Positions 8,824 through 17,240 of a stretch of 64,000 nt of DNA are shown piece by piece. Under the pieces are notes generated by a model, which saw only the letters and a list, made by a program, of their open reading frames with translations, searched no databases and was not told where the DNA came from. Source of the DNA: Nocardioides sp. WS12 (GTDB taxonomy: Bacteria > Actinomycetota > Actinomycetes > Propionibacteriales > Nocardioidaceae); assembly GCF_014108865.1 (NCBI RefSeq), contig NZ_CP053928.1:3968001-4032000 (forward strand). The letters run 5' to 3'. Both the position numbers and the translations under genes were made by a program. Position 1 is the stretch's first letter; the number at the start of each line of letters is the position of its first letter.

Positions 8824-9993
8824 TCACTTGTGTAGTAATTGTCCCTCATTGCTCACATGGTGGACCCGGCCACCCCAGCCGACGCCCGCCAGGATGAGCG
8901 CGACGGCCGTCAGCACGTAGAGGTTGCCCGACATCCCCTGCCAGAAGTTCCAGTCGTACTCGACCCCGTTCCGGAACGGTGCCCACCAGATCGCTCGTGA
9001 CGCCGCGATGACGACAACCACGCCCGCGACCACCCGGGCCCGGGGCAGGTCGCTGAACCACAGCGCCAGCGTGATCGGCACGAACCAGACCCAGTGGTGG
9101 TCCCACGAGATCGGCGACGCGAGCACCATGCCGAGGGCAGCCATGCCCACGGCCAGCGGCCGGGCAGCGGGCGACGTCGAGCGCCACAGGAGGGCGGCTG
9201 CGAGCAGGGAGAGGGTCGCGATCGCACCCGCGACCACGAACCAGAGCGAGGTGGGCGCCTCGTGGCCGAGGAGCCGGCTCAGCGTGCCCAGCACGGACTG
9301 GTTGCCGGCGTACTCGACACCGCCGATCCGGCCCGGGTCCCACAGGATCTCCGTCCAGTACGCGACGGACGCGCTGGGCGCGAACGCCGCCCCGACGAGC
9401 ACGGTGGCCGCAAAGCTCCCCAGGGCGACCCCGGCAGCGCGACGCTGGCCGATCACCAGGAAGAACGCCACGAAGAACAACGGCGTCAGCTTGATGCCGG
9501 CGGCGATCCCGACGAGCCAACCCGCGTGCCGCCGTTCGGGGCGCAGGACGTCGGCCAGGATCGCGGCCATCAGGAACAGGTTGACCTGGCCGTACGACAG
9601 TGTCGACCACACGGGCTGGCTCAGCAGCGCAACGGCCGTCAGGATCGGCACGACGACAGCCGGGTACGTCGACCCGCAGGCCTTGAGCGTCGCGTTGATC
9701 GCCCACGCCAGCACGAGCACGCACGCCGCCGACCAGAGCGCCGCCGTCAGCCACAGCGGCAGCACGGCCACGGGCAGCATCAACACGGCCGCGAACGGCG
9801 GATAGGTGAACGGCAGATCAGCCACGTGGAAGCGGACGTCGTAGAGGTCTCCCCCGAACAGCGCACTCGCACCGAGTTCGTAGACCCGCAGGTCGATGAA
9901 CCAGTCCCAGCGCCAGGCGAGCAGGGCACACCACAGCCCGACACCGACGGCGAGGGCGACGGTCACACGACGGGCGGTGCGGGGAGAGTCCAC
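8824..9993 (-). CDS. GT87-type polyprenol-phosphate-dependent glycosyltransferase
   Basis: A 389-residue integral membrane protein with about ten hydrophobic segments. It has the family marks of GT87 (DUF2029) alpha-mannosyltransferases: an early acidic loop DLRVYELG, then LPFTYPPFAAVLMLP and YGQVNLFLMAAILAD. Known actinobacterial members add alpha-1,2 or alpha-1,6 mannose to lipomannan-type glycolipids from polyprenyl-phosphate-mannose, acting on the outer face of the membrane. The donor and acceptor here are inferred from the family only. The start is GTG 9993, with no strong ribosome site. Confidence 0.8.
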   Translation of the reverse strand: MDSPRTARRVTVALAVGVGLWCALLAWRWDWFIDLRVYELGASALFGGDLYDVRFHVADLPFTYPPFAAVLMLPVAVLPLWLTAALWSAACVLVLAWAINATLKACGSTYPAVVVPILTAVALLSQPVWSTLSYGQVNLFLMAAILADVLRPERRHAGWLVGIAAGIKLTPLFFVAFFLVIGQRRAAGVALGSFAATVLVGAAFAPSASVAYWTEILWDPGRIGGVEYAGNQSVLGTLSRLLGHEAPTSLWFVVAGAIATLSLLAAALLWRSTSPAARPLAVGMAALGMVLASPISWDHHWVWFVPITLALWFSDLPRARVVAGVVVVIAASRAIWWAPFRNGVEYDWNFWQGMSGNLYVLTAVALILAGVGWGGRVHHVSNEGQLLHK

Positions 9994-10077
9994 CTGTCGA
10001 GGCTAGGTGGACTGAACACCCGATTCGGTCTCGTGGAAGGCGAAGTATCGAGACTTCACCTGCCCGTCCTCACGGGT

Positions 10078-10494
10078 TCACCGCGTGGCGACACCTGACC
10101 CGGTGAGTTGAGCGGCGACGGTCGCACTGTCGATGAAGACGCGCTCGCCGACGACGCGGCCGTCGTCGTCGAAGGTGATGACGGCGACCATCTCGAGGGA
10201 GATCGTGTTCCCACTCGGCGCCAAGCCGGCGTACCAGCCGTCATGCGTGCCGGTGAAGCGGACGAGCGCGACGCCCGTGGACTGCTCCTGGCCAAGGGGC
10301 TGGACGGTGGCGGCGAGGTCGCTGAATCCCGCGAACAGGTCAGTCTCGCGCTCGGCCAGCGCGGCGAGACCCTGCTGGGGACCGGTCATGGGCGAGTCGT
10401 AGGCGGCCGGCTCGCGCCACAACCCGAGGATCTCCTCGACGTCGTGGTTGTTGACGGCGGCTGCCGCTGCGGCGGCGAAGTCGTTGATGAACAT
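10078..10494 (-). CDS. SnoaL-like / NTF2-fold protein
   Basis: A 138-residue protein starting at ATG 10494, preceded by CAGGAGCCACC. It has the pattern of the NTF2-like SnoaL family: FAAAAAAAVNNHDVEEILGLW at the start, FSDLAATVQPL in the middle and a closing beta-rich part MVAVITFDDDGRVVGERVFID. Such proteins are small cone-shaped enzymes or binding proteins; the substrate is not predictable. The gene follows the SDR gene after 13 nt on the same strand, so it is probably co-transcribed from the palindromic operator at 11314-11343. Confidence 0.7.
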   Translation of the reverse strand: MFINDFAAAAAAAVNNHDVEEILGLWREPAAYDSPMTGPQQGLAALAERETDLFAGFSDLAATVQPLGQEQSTGVALVRFTGTHDGWYAGLAPSGNTISLEMVAVITFDDDGRVVGERVFIDSATVAAQLTGSGVATR

Positions 10495-10507
10495 GGTGGC
10501 TCCTGGA

Positions 10508-11305
10508 TCAGTTGGTGGTGGTGGATTGCGGCCGAACCGAGCGTTCGGCCAGGGTGATCGCCCATCGCGTGGGCAGACGGCCTGCCACGCGGGCGAGAAG
10601 CGCATTCGCAGCGCCGTCGACCACCTCGCGGCGGTCGGCCCTGAGGGCGCTCATCGCGACGTCGACGACCTGCTCGGGCGTACGGCGGTTCCCCACCGAT
10701 GCGTCGTCGCCTGCGACATCGAAGAACGCGGTGTCCGTGGCACCCGGACTGACAGCGAGCACCCGGACTCCGGTGCCGCGCGTCTCGGACCACAGGGCAC
10801 GGGTGAACGACAGCACGTAGGACTTGGTCGCGGCGTACACGGCCATGTGCGGAACCGGCTGGTACGCCGCCGTGCTGGCCACGTTGACGATCGCCCCATG
10901 CCCACGAGCGACCATCGGCGGCAGCAGCAGAGCAGTGAGCTCGCTGAGCGCAGTGATGTTCACCGCGATCTGCGTGGACACGTCCACCAGGCGCGCACCC
11001 GCCAGGTCCCCGTGGATGCCGAGTCCGGCGTTGTTGACCAGTACGTCGACAGAAAGACCCCGCTCCGACAGCGCCCGGACGATCCCTGCCGCCGCCCCAG
11101 CCACGCTGAGGTCAGCGGGCACGACGTCGACCCGGACGCCGAAGCGCCTCTCGAGGTCCTCGGCCTGCGCCCGCAGCACCGGCTCCCGCCGGGCGACCAG
11201 CACCAGGTCACCGCCCTCGGCAGCGACCCGCTCGGCCAGGGCGCGCCCGATTCCCGACGAGGCCCCGGTCACCAGCACGTGTTGCTTCTCGAAATAGCCT
11301 GCCAT
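10508..11305 (-). CDS. Short-chain dehydrogenase/reductase
   Basis: A 265-residue classical SDR. It shows the cofactor loop TGASSGIG (13-20), NNAG (91-94), the catalytic Ser at about 144 (NVAS) and the YxxxK pair Y157/K161 in YAATK. Basic residues after the second strand (ARRE) favour NADP(H). ATG 11305 follows GGAGTGAG, and the perfect palindrome begins only 9 nt upstream, so a bound regulator would cover the ribosome site or promoter. The substrate is unknown. The SDR and SnoaL genes look like the regulated target of the neighbouring TetR gene. Confidence 0.85.
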   Translation of the reverse strand: MAGYFEKQHVLVTGASSGIGRALAERVAAEGGDLVLVARREPVLRAQAEDLERRFGVRVDVVPADLSVAGAAAGIVRALSERGLSVDVLVNNAGLGIHGDLAGARLVDVSTQIAVNITALSELTALLLPPMVARGHGAIVNVASTAAYQPVPHMAVYAATKSYVLSFTRALWSETRGTGVRVLAVSPGATDTAFFDVAGDDASVGNRRTPEQVVDVAMSALRADRREVVDGAANALLARVAGRLPTRWAITLAERSVRPQSTTTN

Positions 11306-11313
11306 CTCACTCC

Positions 11314-11343
11314 TTAATTAAACCGACTCGTCGGTTTAATTAA
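11314..11343. promoter_or_regulatory. Perfect 30-bp palindromic operator between SDR and TetR genes
   Basis: The bases form two perfect 14-nt arms (TTAATTAAACCGAC and its reverse complement) around a 2-nt centre, TC. The inner part ACCGACTCGTCGGT is a typical TetR-family operator core and the AT-rich flanks stand out in this GC-rich DNA. It ends 8 nt before the SDR ATG on one side and 18 nt before the presumed TetR ATG on the other, so one site can control both genes. Confidence 0.88.
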
Positions 11344-11361
11344 TAGCAGTAGGGTAGGCAC

Positions 11362-12019
11362 ATGACAAGGTCTTCGAGCGCCCCCGGCTCCCCGACGCGT
11401 CGGCCGCCCACCCGGGCCCACCCAGCACGGCGCCGCTTCGCGTGGGCGGATCCTCGACGCCGCGGCGGCGGTGTTCGCCCAGATGGGGTACGACAAGGCG
11501 CGGATGGACGACGTCGTCGAGACGAGCGGCATGACCAAGGGCTCGGTGTACTTCCACTTCGCGAACAAGGAAGCGCTGGCGGTCGCCGTACTCACCGAGA
11601 AGCATGCGTCCTGGCTCCACCAGGTTCGCTCGCGGCTGGCCGCCACACCGCCGGGTACCGAACGTCTCGAAGCCCTCCTGCCAGCGATGCTGGGCCTGCA
11701 CCAGGAGGACCCCTACGCCTGGGCGGTCGCGCGCCTGACGCAGAACCTCTCCGAACTGCCCGCCACCCGTTCCCTCGCGGCCGAACTGACGCGGCGCTGG
11801 ATCGACGACGTCGCGGCCCTGGTCCGCGACGCCCTGCCCGCCGCGGCCGATCCCCCGGTGGACCCGGTCGAAGTGGCCACCCTCCTCGTCGGCGCCTTCG
11901 ACGGCCTGAAGGCCACGGTGCAGGTGCTGGCCGACGACCCGGGTGCCGCCGCCCGCCAACTCGAGAGCGGCGGCGCGCTCCTGATGAAGATGCTGCGTGC
12001 GGTGATCACGCCGCCGTGA
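11362..12019 (+). CDS. TetR-family regulator with an apparent N-terminal frameshift
   Basis: A TetR-type repressor gene whose reading frame appears interrupted. The helix-turn-helix reads RILDAAAAVFAQMGYDKARM, then VVETSGMTKGSVYFHFANKE, followed by a normal ligand-binding half to the stop at 12019. In that frame a stop occurs at 11363-11365 and no ATG, GTG or TTG appears before GTG 11471, which would cut off helix 1. The ATG at 11362 lies one base out of frame. One extra base near 11404-11410 (GGCCGCCC) would join the two, giving about 218 residues. This may be a sequencing error, a real mutation or a non-standard start. The palindrome at 11314-11343 is its likely operator. Confidence 0.7.
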
Positions 12020-12030
12020 GACTTCACCGG

Positions 12031-12050
12031 TCCGTCGCAGACCCGACGGA
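12031..12050. terminator. Hairpin between convergent TetR and response-regulator genes
   Basis: TCCGTCG-CAGACC-CGACGGA is a perfect 7-bp stem with a 6-nt loop, 11 nt after the TetR stop and 38 nt before the end of the convergent regulator gene. There is no T-tract on either side, so its role as a bidirectional terminator is tentative. Confidence 0.4.
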
Positions 12051-12088
12051 TCGATGACCCGACTGGTCCACGGCCGGCGAACGGCAGC

Positions 12089-12748
12089 TCAGCCGTCGTC
12101 GCGCACGCCTCGTCCGAGGCCGGCGTCACGGGCCTTCACGATCGCTTCGGTCCGATGGGCGACGTGCAGCTTGTCGAGGATCGTGGTGACGTTGTTGGCC
12201 ACGGTCTTCGGCGACAGGAACAGGCTCGCTCCGATCTCGGCATTGGTGAGACCACCGGCGACGCCGTTCAGGATGTCGCGCTCACGCGCCGTCAGTTCCG
12301 GGAAGGGCGGTTTGTCCGACCTTTCCGCCGACCGGGCGAACCACGACTGCATACGCTGGGCGAGCGCTGCACCGAAGACAGCCTGACCTGCGGCTGCTGC
12401 CCGCACGGCCGCCACGATGTCTCCGCCGTCGGACCCCTTGAGCAGATAGCCCGCAGCGCCGGCCGAGACCGCAGCGAAGACCGTGTCGTCATCGTCGAAC
12501 ATGGTGAGCACCAGCACAGCCGTCCCGGGACTCTTCGCGCGAACCTGCCCGGTCGCCTCGAGGCCGTGCAGGACGGGCATCTGGAGGTCCATCAGTACGA
12601 CGTCCGGCCGGTGCTCCACACAGAGCCGGACCGCCTCGAGGCCGTCCTCGGCTTCGGCCACGACCTGGATGTCGGTGGTGCTGTCGAACACCGCGCGGAG
12701 TCCTTGCCGGACCAGCGGATGATCATCTGCCAGGACCACGGTCGTCAT
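12089..12748 (-). CDS. NarL/FixJ-family response regulator
   Basis: A 219-residue two-component regulator. The receiver domain (1-120) has the acidic pair DD (8-9), the phospho-acceptor D54 in VVLMDLQMP and the conserved Lys in YLLKG. The C-terminal LuxR-type helix-turn-helix (about 148-210) shows LTARERDILNGVAGGLTNAE and LSPKTVANNVTTIL. ATG 12748 overlaps the stop of the kinase gene in ATGA, so the pair is one operon. Its targets are probably nearby; the repeated dyads at 14589-14662 are candidates. Confidence 0.93.
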   Translation of the reverse strand: MTTVVLADDHPLVRQGLRAVFDSTTDIQVVAEAEDGLEAVRLCVEHRPDVVLMDLQMPVLHGLEATGQVRAKSPGTAVLVLTMFDDDDTVFAAVSAGAAGYLLKGSDGGDIVAAVRAAAAGQAVFGAALAQRMQSWFARSAERSDKPPFPELTARERDILNGVAGGLTNAEIGASLFLSPKTVANNVTTILDKLHVAHRTEAIVKARDAGLGRGVRDDG

Positions 12749-14553
12749 GGCGTCATTGTCCGCAAGGGGAAGACAACTTCGATACGGCCGCCACCAGGTG
12801 ACGATCCGGCGGTGAACGTCCCCGCCAGTTCCTCGGCACGCTCCCGCATGCCGCTGAGCCCCACGCCCGGCTGCCACTCCCCGGCCGGAACCCCGTCATC
12901 GGTCACCAGGACCACCACATCTCGTTCACTGGGTGCGACCGTCACCGTCACGGACGAGGCGCCCGAGTGACGCACCACGTTGGTGACCGCTTCGACCACG
13001 GTCCGGAAGGCCGCGACCTCGACCGCAGCCGGCAGGACGACCTCACGGGGCAGCCGAAGGTCGAGGGCGAGACCGCCTTCGTCGGCGATCCGTTCCGCGT
13101 GCAGCCGAACTGCCCCGATGAAGCCGAGGTCGTCGAGGGCCGGTGGGCGCAGCCCGTAGACCAGACCTCGCAGGTCGTTGATGACCTGACTCGATGCGTC
13201 CTTCGCCCGGTCCAGATAGGTGCCGGCGCGGTCAGCGTCCTGAGCGATGCTGGACCGGGCTGCATCGAGATTGAGCCCGAGTCCGGTGAGCAGCGGTCCG
13301 AGTCCGTCGTGGAGGTCGCGTCGAAGCCGCCGTCGTTCCTCCTCGCGAGCGGCGACCAGTTGATGACGCGTGGTCAGCAGGTCGGCATTGAGCGCTTCGG
13401 CGTGGACAGAGCCGGCGATCAGCTGCGCCATCGTCGCCAGCACCTGACGGTCCCGGTCACCGATGGCGGCGAGGCCGTGCGGTGCAGCCGCTCCCATCAA
13501 CGCGACCTGCTCGCCCTGATGGAACAACGGCCACGTCTGAGCCAGATCCGTCGGCTCGCCGTACGACGCGAGGACGACGTCGTTGCGCAGGACGGCGACG
13601 TACGGCAGCTTCAGCATCTCCGCCGCTGACCGGACCAGGTTCTCCACGACCGAGCCCTCGGAACTCAGGGCGTATCCAGCCGAACGCCGGATCAGGCTGT
13701 CGATGGCCCAGAGGTCATAGCGGAGCACGGGGACCGCGAGCGTCACGACGAACAGCAAGGGGGCCAGCCCCGATGCCCAGTCGGGCAAGGTCTCGGCGAC
13801 CGCGAACGGGAACAGCGCCAGGGCCCCCACGACACCGGCAGCGCGCCACTGCAATTGCTTGCGTTCCAGGCCGCTCGAGCGGAAGCAGCGGATGACCACG
13901 CCGATCCCGGCCAGCACGCCGAGCAGGATCACCAGGGGCGTGGCGAAGCCGAGGGCGTTCCCGATGTCGACGATCGGCGTGCCGTCGATGAACCTGTTCG
14001 GATCGGCGTCACTGTCGGGCTGGATCGAACGGATCGCCGAGTCCCCGAGCAAGCCGCCGACCAGCACGACCCCGATCCCCCAGATCAGCACCCGGTCGAG
14101 CCAGCGACCCCAGCGTCCCGTCGGACGCCCCGAGGGGAATCGCACGTTGATCAGGCCCTCGAGCGCCGCCGGCACGAAAGCCAGGGAGCCGAACGTCAGC
14201 CCCCAGAGCGCGAGCTCGCCGCCGTGCCCCTCGTCCAGCGCCCAGTACGACGGCCCGACCACCACCAACATCAGAACGAGCGACATCGCCGCCAGTGCCA
14301 GCAACCAACCGAACGGCAGGTCGGGACGGCGGGCCATCAACACAGCGCCCATCAGTCCATAGGGAAGGACCTGGCAGGCGCTGTAGACGAACTCCGCGGA
14401 CGCCAGACCGCTCGATGGATCGACGTTGCGCGCCAGCAGGAGGAAAGCGGCGAAGCCGGCGACCGTGCAGAGCAGCACGACAATCGCCAGCCCGTTGGCC
14501 TGGCGCAGAGCAAGTTGCCGCAGTGAGTTTCGCACGATGAGCCGAGCCTGCAC
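12745..14553 (-). CDS. Membrane sensor histidine kinase, NarL-system type
   Basis: A roughly 603-residue kinase. The first half (about 1-310) is hydrophobic with eight or so membrane segments. A GAF-like linker follows (LPYVAVLRNDVVLASYGEP), then the HisKA_3 phosphorylation helix with RRDLHDGLGPLL and a HATPase_c domain ending in GMRERAEELAGTF and GGGRIEVVFPLR. The start is uncertain: GTG 14553 or GTG 14535 both sit just before the first hydrophobic region, while the open frame to 15063 runs antisense through the next gene and is not credible. The signal sensed is unknown. It is divergent from the small membrane protein at 14719. Confidence 0.85.
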   Translation of the reverse strand: MQARLIVRNSLRQLALRQANGLAIVVLLCTVAGFAAFLLLARNVDPSSGLASAEFVYSACQVLPYGLMGAVLMARRPDLPFGWLLALAAMSLVLMLVVVGPSYWALDEGHGGELALWGLTFGSLAFVPAALEGLINVRFPSGRPTGRWGRWLDRVLIWGIGVVLVGGLLGDSAIRSIQPDSDADPNRFIDGTPIVDIGNALGFATPLVILLGVLAGIGVVIRCFRSSGLERKQLQWRAAGVVGALALFPFAVAETLPDWASGLAPLLFVVTLAVPVLRYDLWAIDSLIRRSAGYALSSEGSVVENLVRSAAEMLKLPYVAVLRNDVVLASYGEPTDLAQTWPLFHQGEQVALMGAAAPHGLAAIGDRDRQVLATMAQLIAGSVHAEALNADLLTTRHQLVAAREEERRRLRRDLHDGLGPLLTGLGLNLDAARSSIAQDADRAGTYLDRAKDASSQVINDLRGLVYGLRPPALDDLGFIGAVRLHAERIADEGGLALDLRLPREVVLPAAVEVAAFRTVVEAVTNVVRHSGASSVTVTVAPSERDVVVLVTDDGVPAGEWQPGVGLSGMRERAEELAGTFTAGSSPGGGRIEVVFPLRTMTP

Positions 14554-14588
14554 CCTGCTCAACGGCGCGGCAATGGCCAACGCTCCCG

Positions 14589-14662
14589 CCCGTACGGGAA
14601 GACCTTCCCGCTGTTCCGGGAACCGGGCGGTGCGCCGGTGAGACGTCTCCCTGTTCGCGGGA
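14589..14662. promoter_or_regulatory. Nested and repeated dyads in the kinase/P450-operon promoter region
   Basis: Several overlapping inverted repeats occur: CCCGTACGGG (14589-14598), CGGGAAG-AC-CTTCCCG (14595-14610), TTCCCG-N6-CGGGAA (14605-14622), and TCCC-N7-GGGA at 14648-14662. The latter two share the core CTGTTCnCGGGAACCG, about 40 nt apart. The region lies between the kinase start and the divergent ATG 14719. Repeated dyads in a divergent promoter suggest operator sites for a dimeric regulator, possibly the adjacent response regulator. Confidence 0.5.
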
Positions 14663-14718
14663 ACCGCGGACGGAGCACGGTCGGAGAACCAACCGTTTCT
14701 CTCCCCAAGGAGCACGTC

Positions 14719-15060
14719 ATGAAGATCATCCGCTGGGCCGCCATCGCCGTCACCGCACTCTTCGTCCTGATGAACCTCGGCGCCGCCATCGACCCGGAAC
14801 AGGCCGACAGTGTCCAGGCCGCCGGCGGCGTGCTCGCCGTCCTCGGGATCGCCGCCGTCCTGGGTCTTGTCTTCCGCCAGTCCTGGGGCCGGCTCGCCGT
14901 GATCGGGGTCGGCGCACTGAACGTCGTGGCTGGTGTCGCGGCGATCGTCGCCGACGAGGAGGGCGGCGCCATCGGCATCGTCGTCGGCGGCCTCGGCGCG
15001 GTCCTGGGCGCGCTCACTGACGACGGGACCGAGCCCCGTCCCGCGTCGGCGCACCGATGA
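14719..15060 (+). CDS. Small four-helix membrane protein of unknown function
   Basis: A 113-residue protein made almost entirely of hydrophobic segments (about 5-25, 38-55, 60-78, 85-100) with a short charged tail. I do not recognise the family. ATG 14719 follows CCCCAAGGAGCACGTC, a strong ribosome site. Its TGA overlaps the ATG of the P450 gene in ATGA, so the two are coupled and probably act together or are simply co-regulated. It is divergent from the sensor kinase. Confidence 0.65.
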   Translation: MKIIRWAAIAVTALFVLMNLGAAIDPEQADSVQAAGGVLAVLGIAAVLGLVFRQSWGRLAVIGVGALNVVAGVAAIVADEEGGAIGIVVGGLGAVLGALTDDGTEPRPASAHR

Positions 15061-16430
15061 CAACCCCGTCGGTCGTCGGTACGGCGACGCTCCCCCGCGC
15101 GCAAGGAACCTGGCGCCAGCGCCTCGCCGCTGTCGCGGAATACCACACGGGCGGCGAGTGGGTCCGCGACCAGGGGCTCCGGGTGGCCGACATGCGGCTC
15201 GGGCCGGCCGGGCTCGTGCCCCAGGTCGCCCTCGCCGTCAGTCCTCGCGCCGCTCACGACGTCCTCGGACGGCACGACGACGCCCTGGACAAGAACACGC
15301 CCTTCAATGTGCAGCGACGGCTTCTCGGGAGGCACAGCGGACGCCCGTCCGATGACCTGTTCCACATGACCTACCAACCGTGGCTCAGCCGCAAGCGTGC
15401 CCTCCAGCCGGTCTTCACCAAGCCGCAGGTGTCAACGTACGGCGGAGGCATGGCGGCGATCGCCGAGGAACAGGTGCAGCGGTGGGCAAGGGCAGTGGAG
15501 GTCGACGTCGGTAGAGCCACTCGCGTACTCACCCTGGAAGTGCTCGGCCGTTCCGTGTTCGGGCTGCATCTGGGCGATCGCGCAGAGGTGCTGGCCCCGC
15601 ACGTCGACGTGATCATGACGTACCTGCTGGAACGCGCGGTGCGACCCGCTCGGGCGCCGTACTGGCTCCCGACGCCGGTGCGCGGCAGGTTCTTCGAGGC
15701 CTGGGCAGCGATCGACGAGCTCAGCAACGAAGCGATGACGACCTGCCGACAGGATCCCGATCACGAGGCGCCGTTGATTCGCCAACTGCTCGCGGCTGTG
15801 GACCCGGAGACCGGGCAGGCTCTCAGCGACGAACAACGCCGCGCCGACCTGCTCGCCTTCCTGCTCGCCGGTCACGACACCACGTCGACGACGCTCGCCT
15901 ACGTGCTGTGGCAGGTGGGCCACCGCCCCGACATCCAGACGCGTCTGCATGCCGAGGTCGACGCGCTGGGCGAGCGGTCGCTGACCACCGACGACGTGTC
16001 GAACCTGCCGTACACGGTCCAGGTCATCCACGAGGCGATGCGACTGTGCCCGCCCGTTCCCGGGGTGGCCCGGTCCGCGACCCGCGATGTCGAGGTCGAC
16101 GGCTTCCGGGTGCCGCAGGGCTACACCGTGATCGTGCCGATCTACGCGCTGCACCGCGATCCGAGGGCCTGGGCGGCACCGCTGGCCTTCGACCCCGACC
16201 GGTTCGCGCCCGAGCGCCGCAAGGGCATTGATCGCTGGCAGTACCTCCCCTTCGGGGGTGGTCCCCGCAGCTGCATCGGCGACCACTTCGCGATGCTGGA
16301 GGCCACGCTCGCCCTGGCGACGGTGGTCCGCTCGACGGCGATCAAGTCGGTGCGGCCAGGCTTCCCCCTCGCGCTGGGCGCCACGCTCACCGCGGCCGAA
16401 CCCGTCCCGCTGCGGTTCACACCACGCTGA
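15057..16430 (+). CDS. Cytochrome P450
   Basis: A 457-residue P450 monooxygenase. The oxygen-activation helix has LLAGHDTTSTTLAYVLW (about 267-283), the K-helix ExxR is in IHEAMRL, the PERF-type segment is FDPDRFAPERR, and the haem-binding loop is FGGGPRSCIGDHFAMLE with C406 as thiolate ligand. The length and the I- and K-helix motifs resemble class E-like (CYP102/CYP4-like) proteins more than typical short actinobacterial P450s. The substrate is unknown and no ferredoxin gene is adjacent. It is translationally coupled to the small membrane protein upstream and followed immediately by a strong terminator that overlaps its stop. Confidence 0.93.
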   Translation: MTTPSVVGTATLPRAQGTWRQRLAAVAEYHTGGEWVRDQGLRVADMRLGPAGLVPQVALAVSPRAAHDVLGRHDDALDKNTPFNVQRRLLGRHSGRPSDDLFHMTYQPWLSRKRALQPVFTKPQVSTYGGGMAAIAEEQVQRWARAVEVDVGRATRVLTLEVLGRSVFGLHLGDRAEVLAPHVDVIMTYLLERAVRPARAPYWLPTPVRGRFFEAWAAIDELSNEAMTTCRQDPDHEAPLIRQLLAAVDPETGQALSDEQRRADLLAFLLAGHDTTSTTLAYVLWQVGHRPDIQTRLHAEVDALGERSLTTDDVSNLPYTVQVIHEAMRLCPPVPGVARSATRDVEVDGFRVPQGYTVIVPIYALHRDPRAWAAPLAFDPDRFAPERRKGIDRWQYLPFGGGPRSCIGDHFAMLEATLALATVVRSTAIKSVRPGFPLALGATLTAAEPVPLRFTPR

Positions 16431-16470
16431 AATGCAAGATGCCGTCCCGAGGGACGGCATCTTGCATTTC
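16429..16470. terminator. Strong bidirectional hairpin terminator
   Basis: Two perfect 20-nt arms (16429-16448 and 16451-16470) enclose a 2-nt GA centre. The arm carries AAATGCAAGATGCCGTCCC. The structure begins inside the P450 stop codon and ends 2 nt from the 3' end of the tRNA-Ala gene on the other strand. The A/T-rich outer stem gives a T-run on both strands, so it can end transcription from both directions. Confidence 0.85.
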
Positions 16471-16545
<75 letters not shown>

Positions 16546-16620
16546 AAACTCAGTTTCTCCGCCGGAGCGGATCAACCTGCGGAATACTAACCAACCCTGC
16601 CCGAGGAGGTGAAATCGGGG

Positions 16621-17235
16621 TCAGAGGTTGTACGCCGCGAGCAGCCAGTCACCCGTCGGTCGCTGCTCCAGGAACACGCGTCCGCAGTTGCCGATCGCCC
16701 GCAGATCCCGTGCGGTCGCGAGCGGCCAGCCCAGGAAAGCGACCAGTCCGGCGCGCGCAGCCGCACCGTGGGTGACCGCGACACCCGTCTCCCCCGGCCC
16801 CAGCGCGTCGGCCAGGTCGTGGAGCGCGGCACTGATGCGATCAGCCACCTCGAGGGGCGATTCCGCTCCGGGGATGCCGACCCATTCGTCGCGACGGAAC
16901 CGGTCGAAGGCGCCCGCGTCGCGCACGCGGAGCTCGTCGTGGGTCAGCCCCTCGAACTCCCCCAGCGTGAACTCCCTCAGCCGGGCGTCGTACGACGGCA
17001 CGAGGCCTGCCTCCTTGGCGACCTCGTCCGCGGTCATCCGGGCCCGGGCCAGGTCGCTGGACCAGACCAGGGTGGGCTCCAGCGCCGCGATCAGCGGGGC
17101 GACCGAGCGTGCCTGGTCGACCCCGACGTCATCGAGTTCGACGTCGATCTGTCCCTGGATCCTGTGGGCGGCGTTCCATGCCGTCCGGCCATGCCGGAGC
17201 AGCACGATCCGACGCGCAGGCGTCTCGTTCCCCAC
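16621..17235 (-). CDS. Histidine-phosphatase superfamily protein
   Basis: A 204-residue phosphoglycerate-mutase-like phosphatase. The phosphohistidine motif is LLRHGRTAWN (R14-H15-G16), the second catalytic block is VAVTHGAAARAG (H146), and WSSDLARARMTA and LREFTLGEFEGL are family signatures. These enzymes remove phosphate from small metabolites; mutase activity is unlikely for this branch. The GTG start lies 5 nt after the rsfS stop, so it is the last gene of the nadD-rsfS operon, an order repeated in many actinobacteria. Some relatives here are annotated as glucosyl-3-phosphoglycerate phosphatase-like, but that cannot be confirmed. Confidence 0.87.
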   Translation of the reverse strand: MGNETPARRIVLLRHGRTAWNAAHRIQGQIDVELDDVGVDQARSVAPLIAALEPTLVWSSDLARARMTADEVAKEAGLVPSYDARLREFTLGEFEGLTHDELRVRDAGAFDRFRRDEWVGIPGAESPLEVADRISAALHDLADALGPGETGVAVTHGAAARAGLVAFLGWPLATARDLRAIGNCGRVFLEQRPTGDWLLAAYNL

Positions 17236-17240
17236 CAGCG

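Noticed and set aside
10036..10060. Terminator after the SnoaL-like gene (GAAGT...ACTTC)
   Set aside because: The stem is only 5 bp with no T-tract, weaker than expected by chance in such DNA, so it was not listed as a feature.
14554..15063. N-terminal extension of the sensor kinase to 15063
   Set aside because: It runs antisense through the small membrane protein gene, which has its own strong ribosome site, and shows a low-complexity composition unlike a sensor domain.
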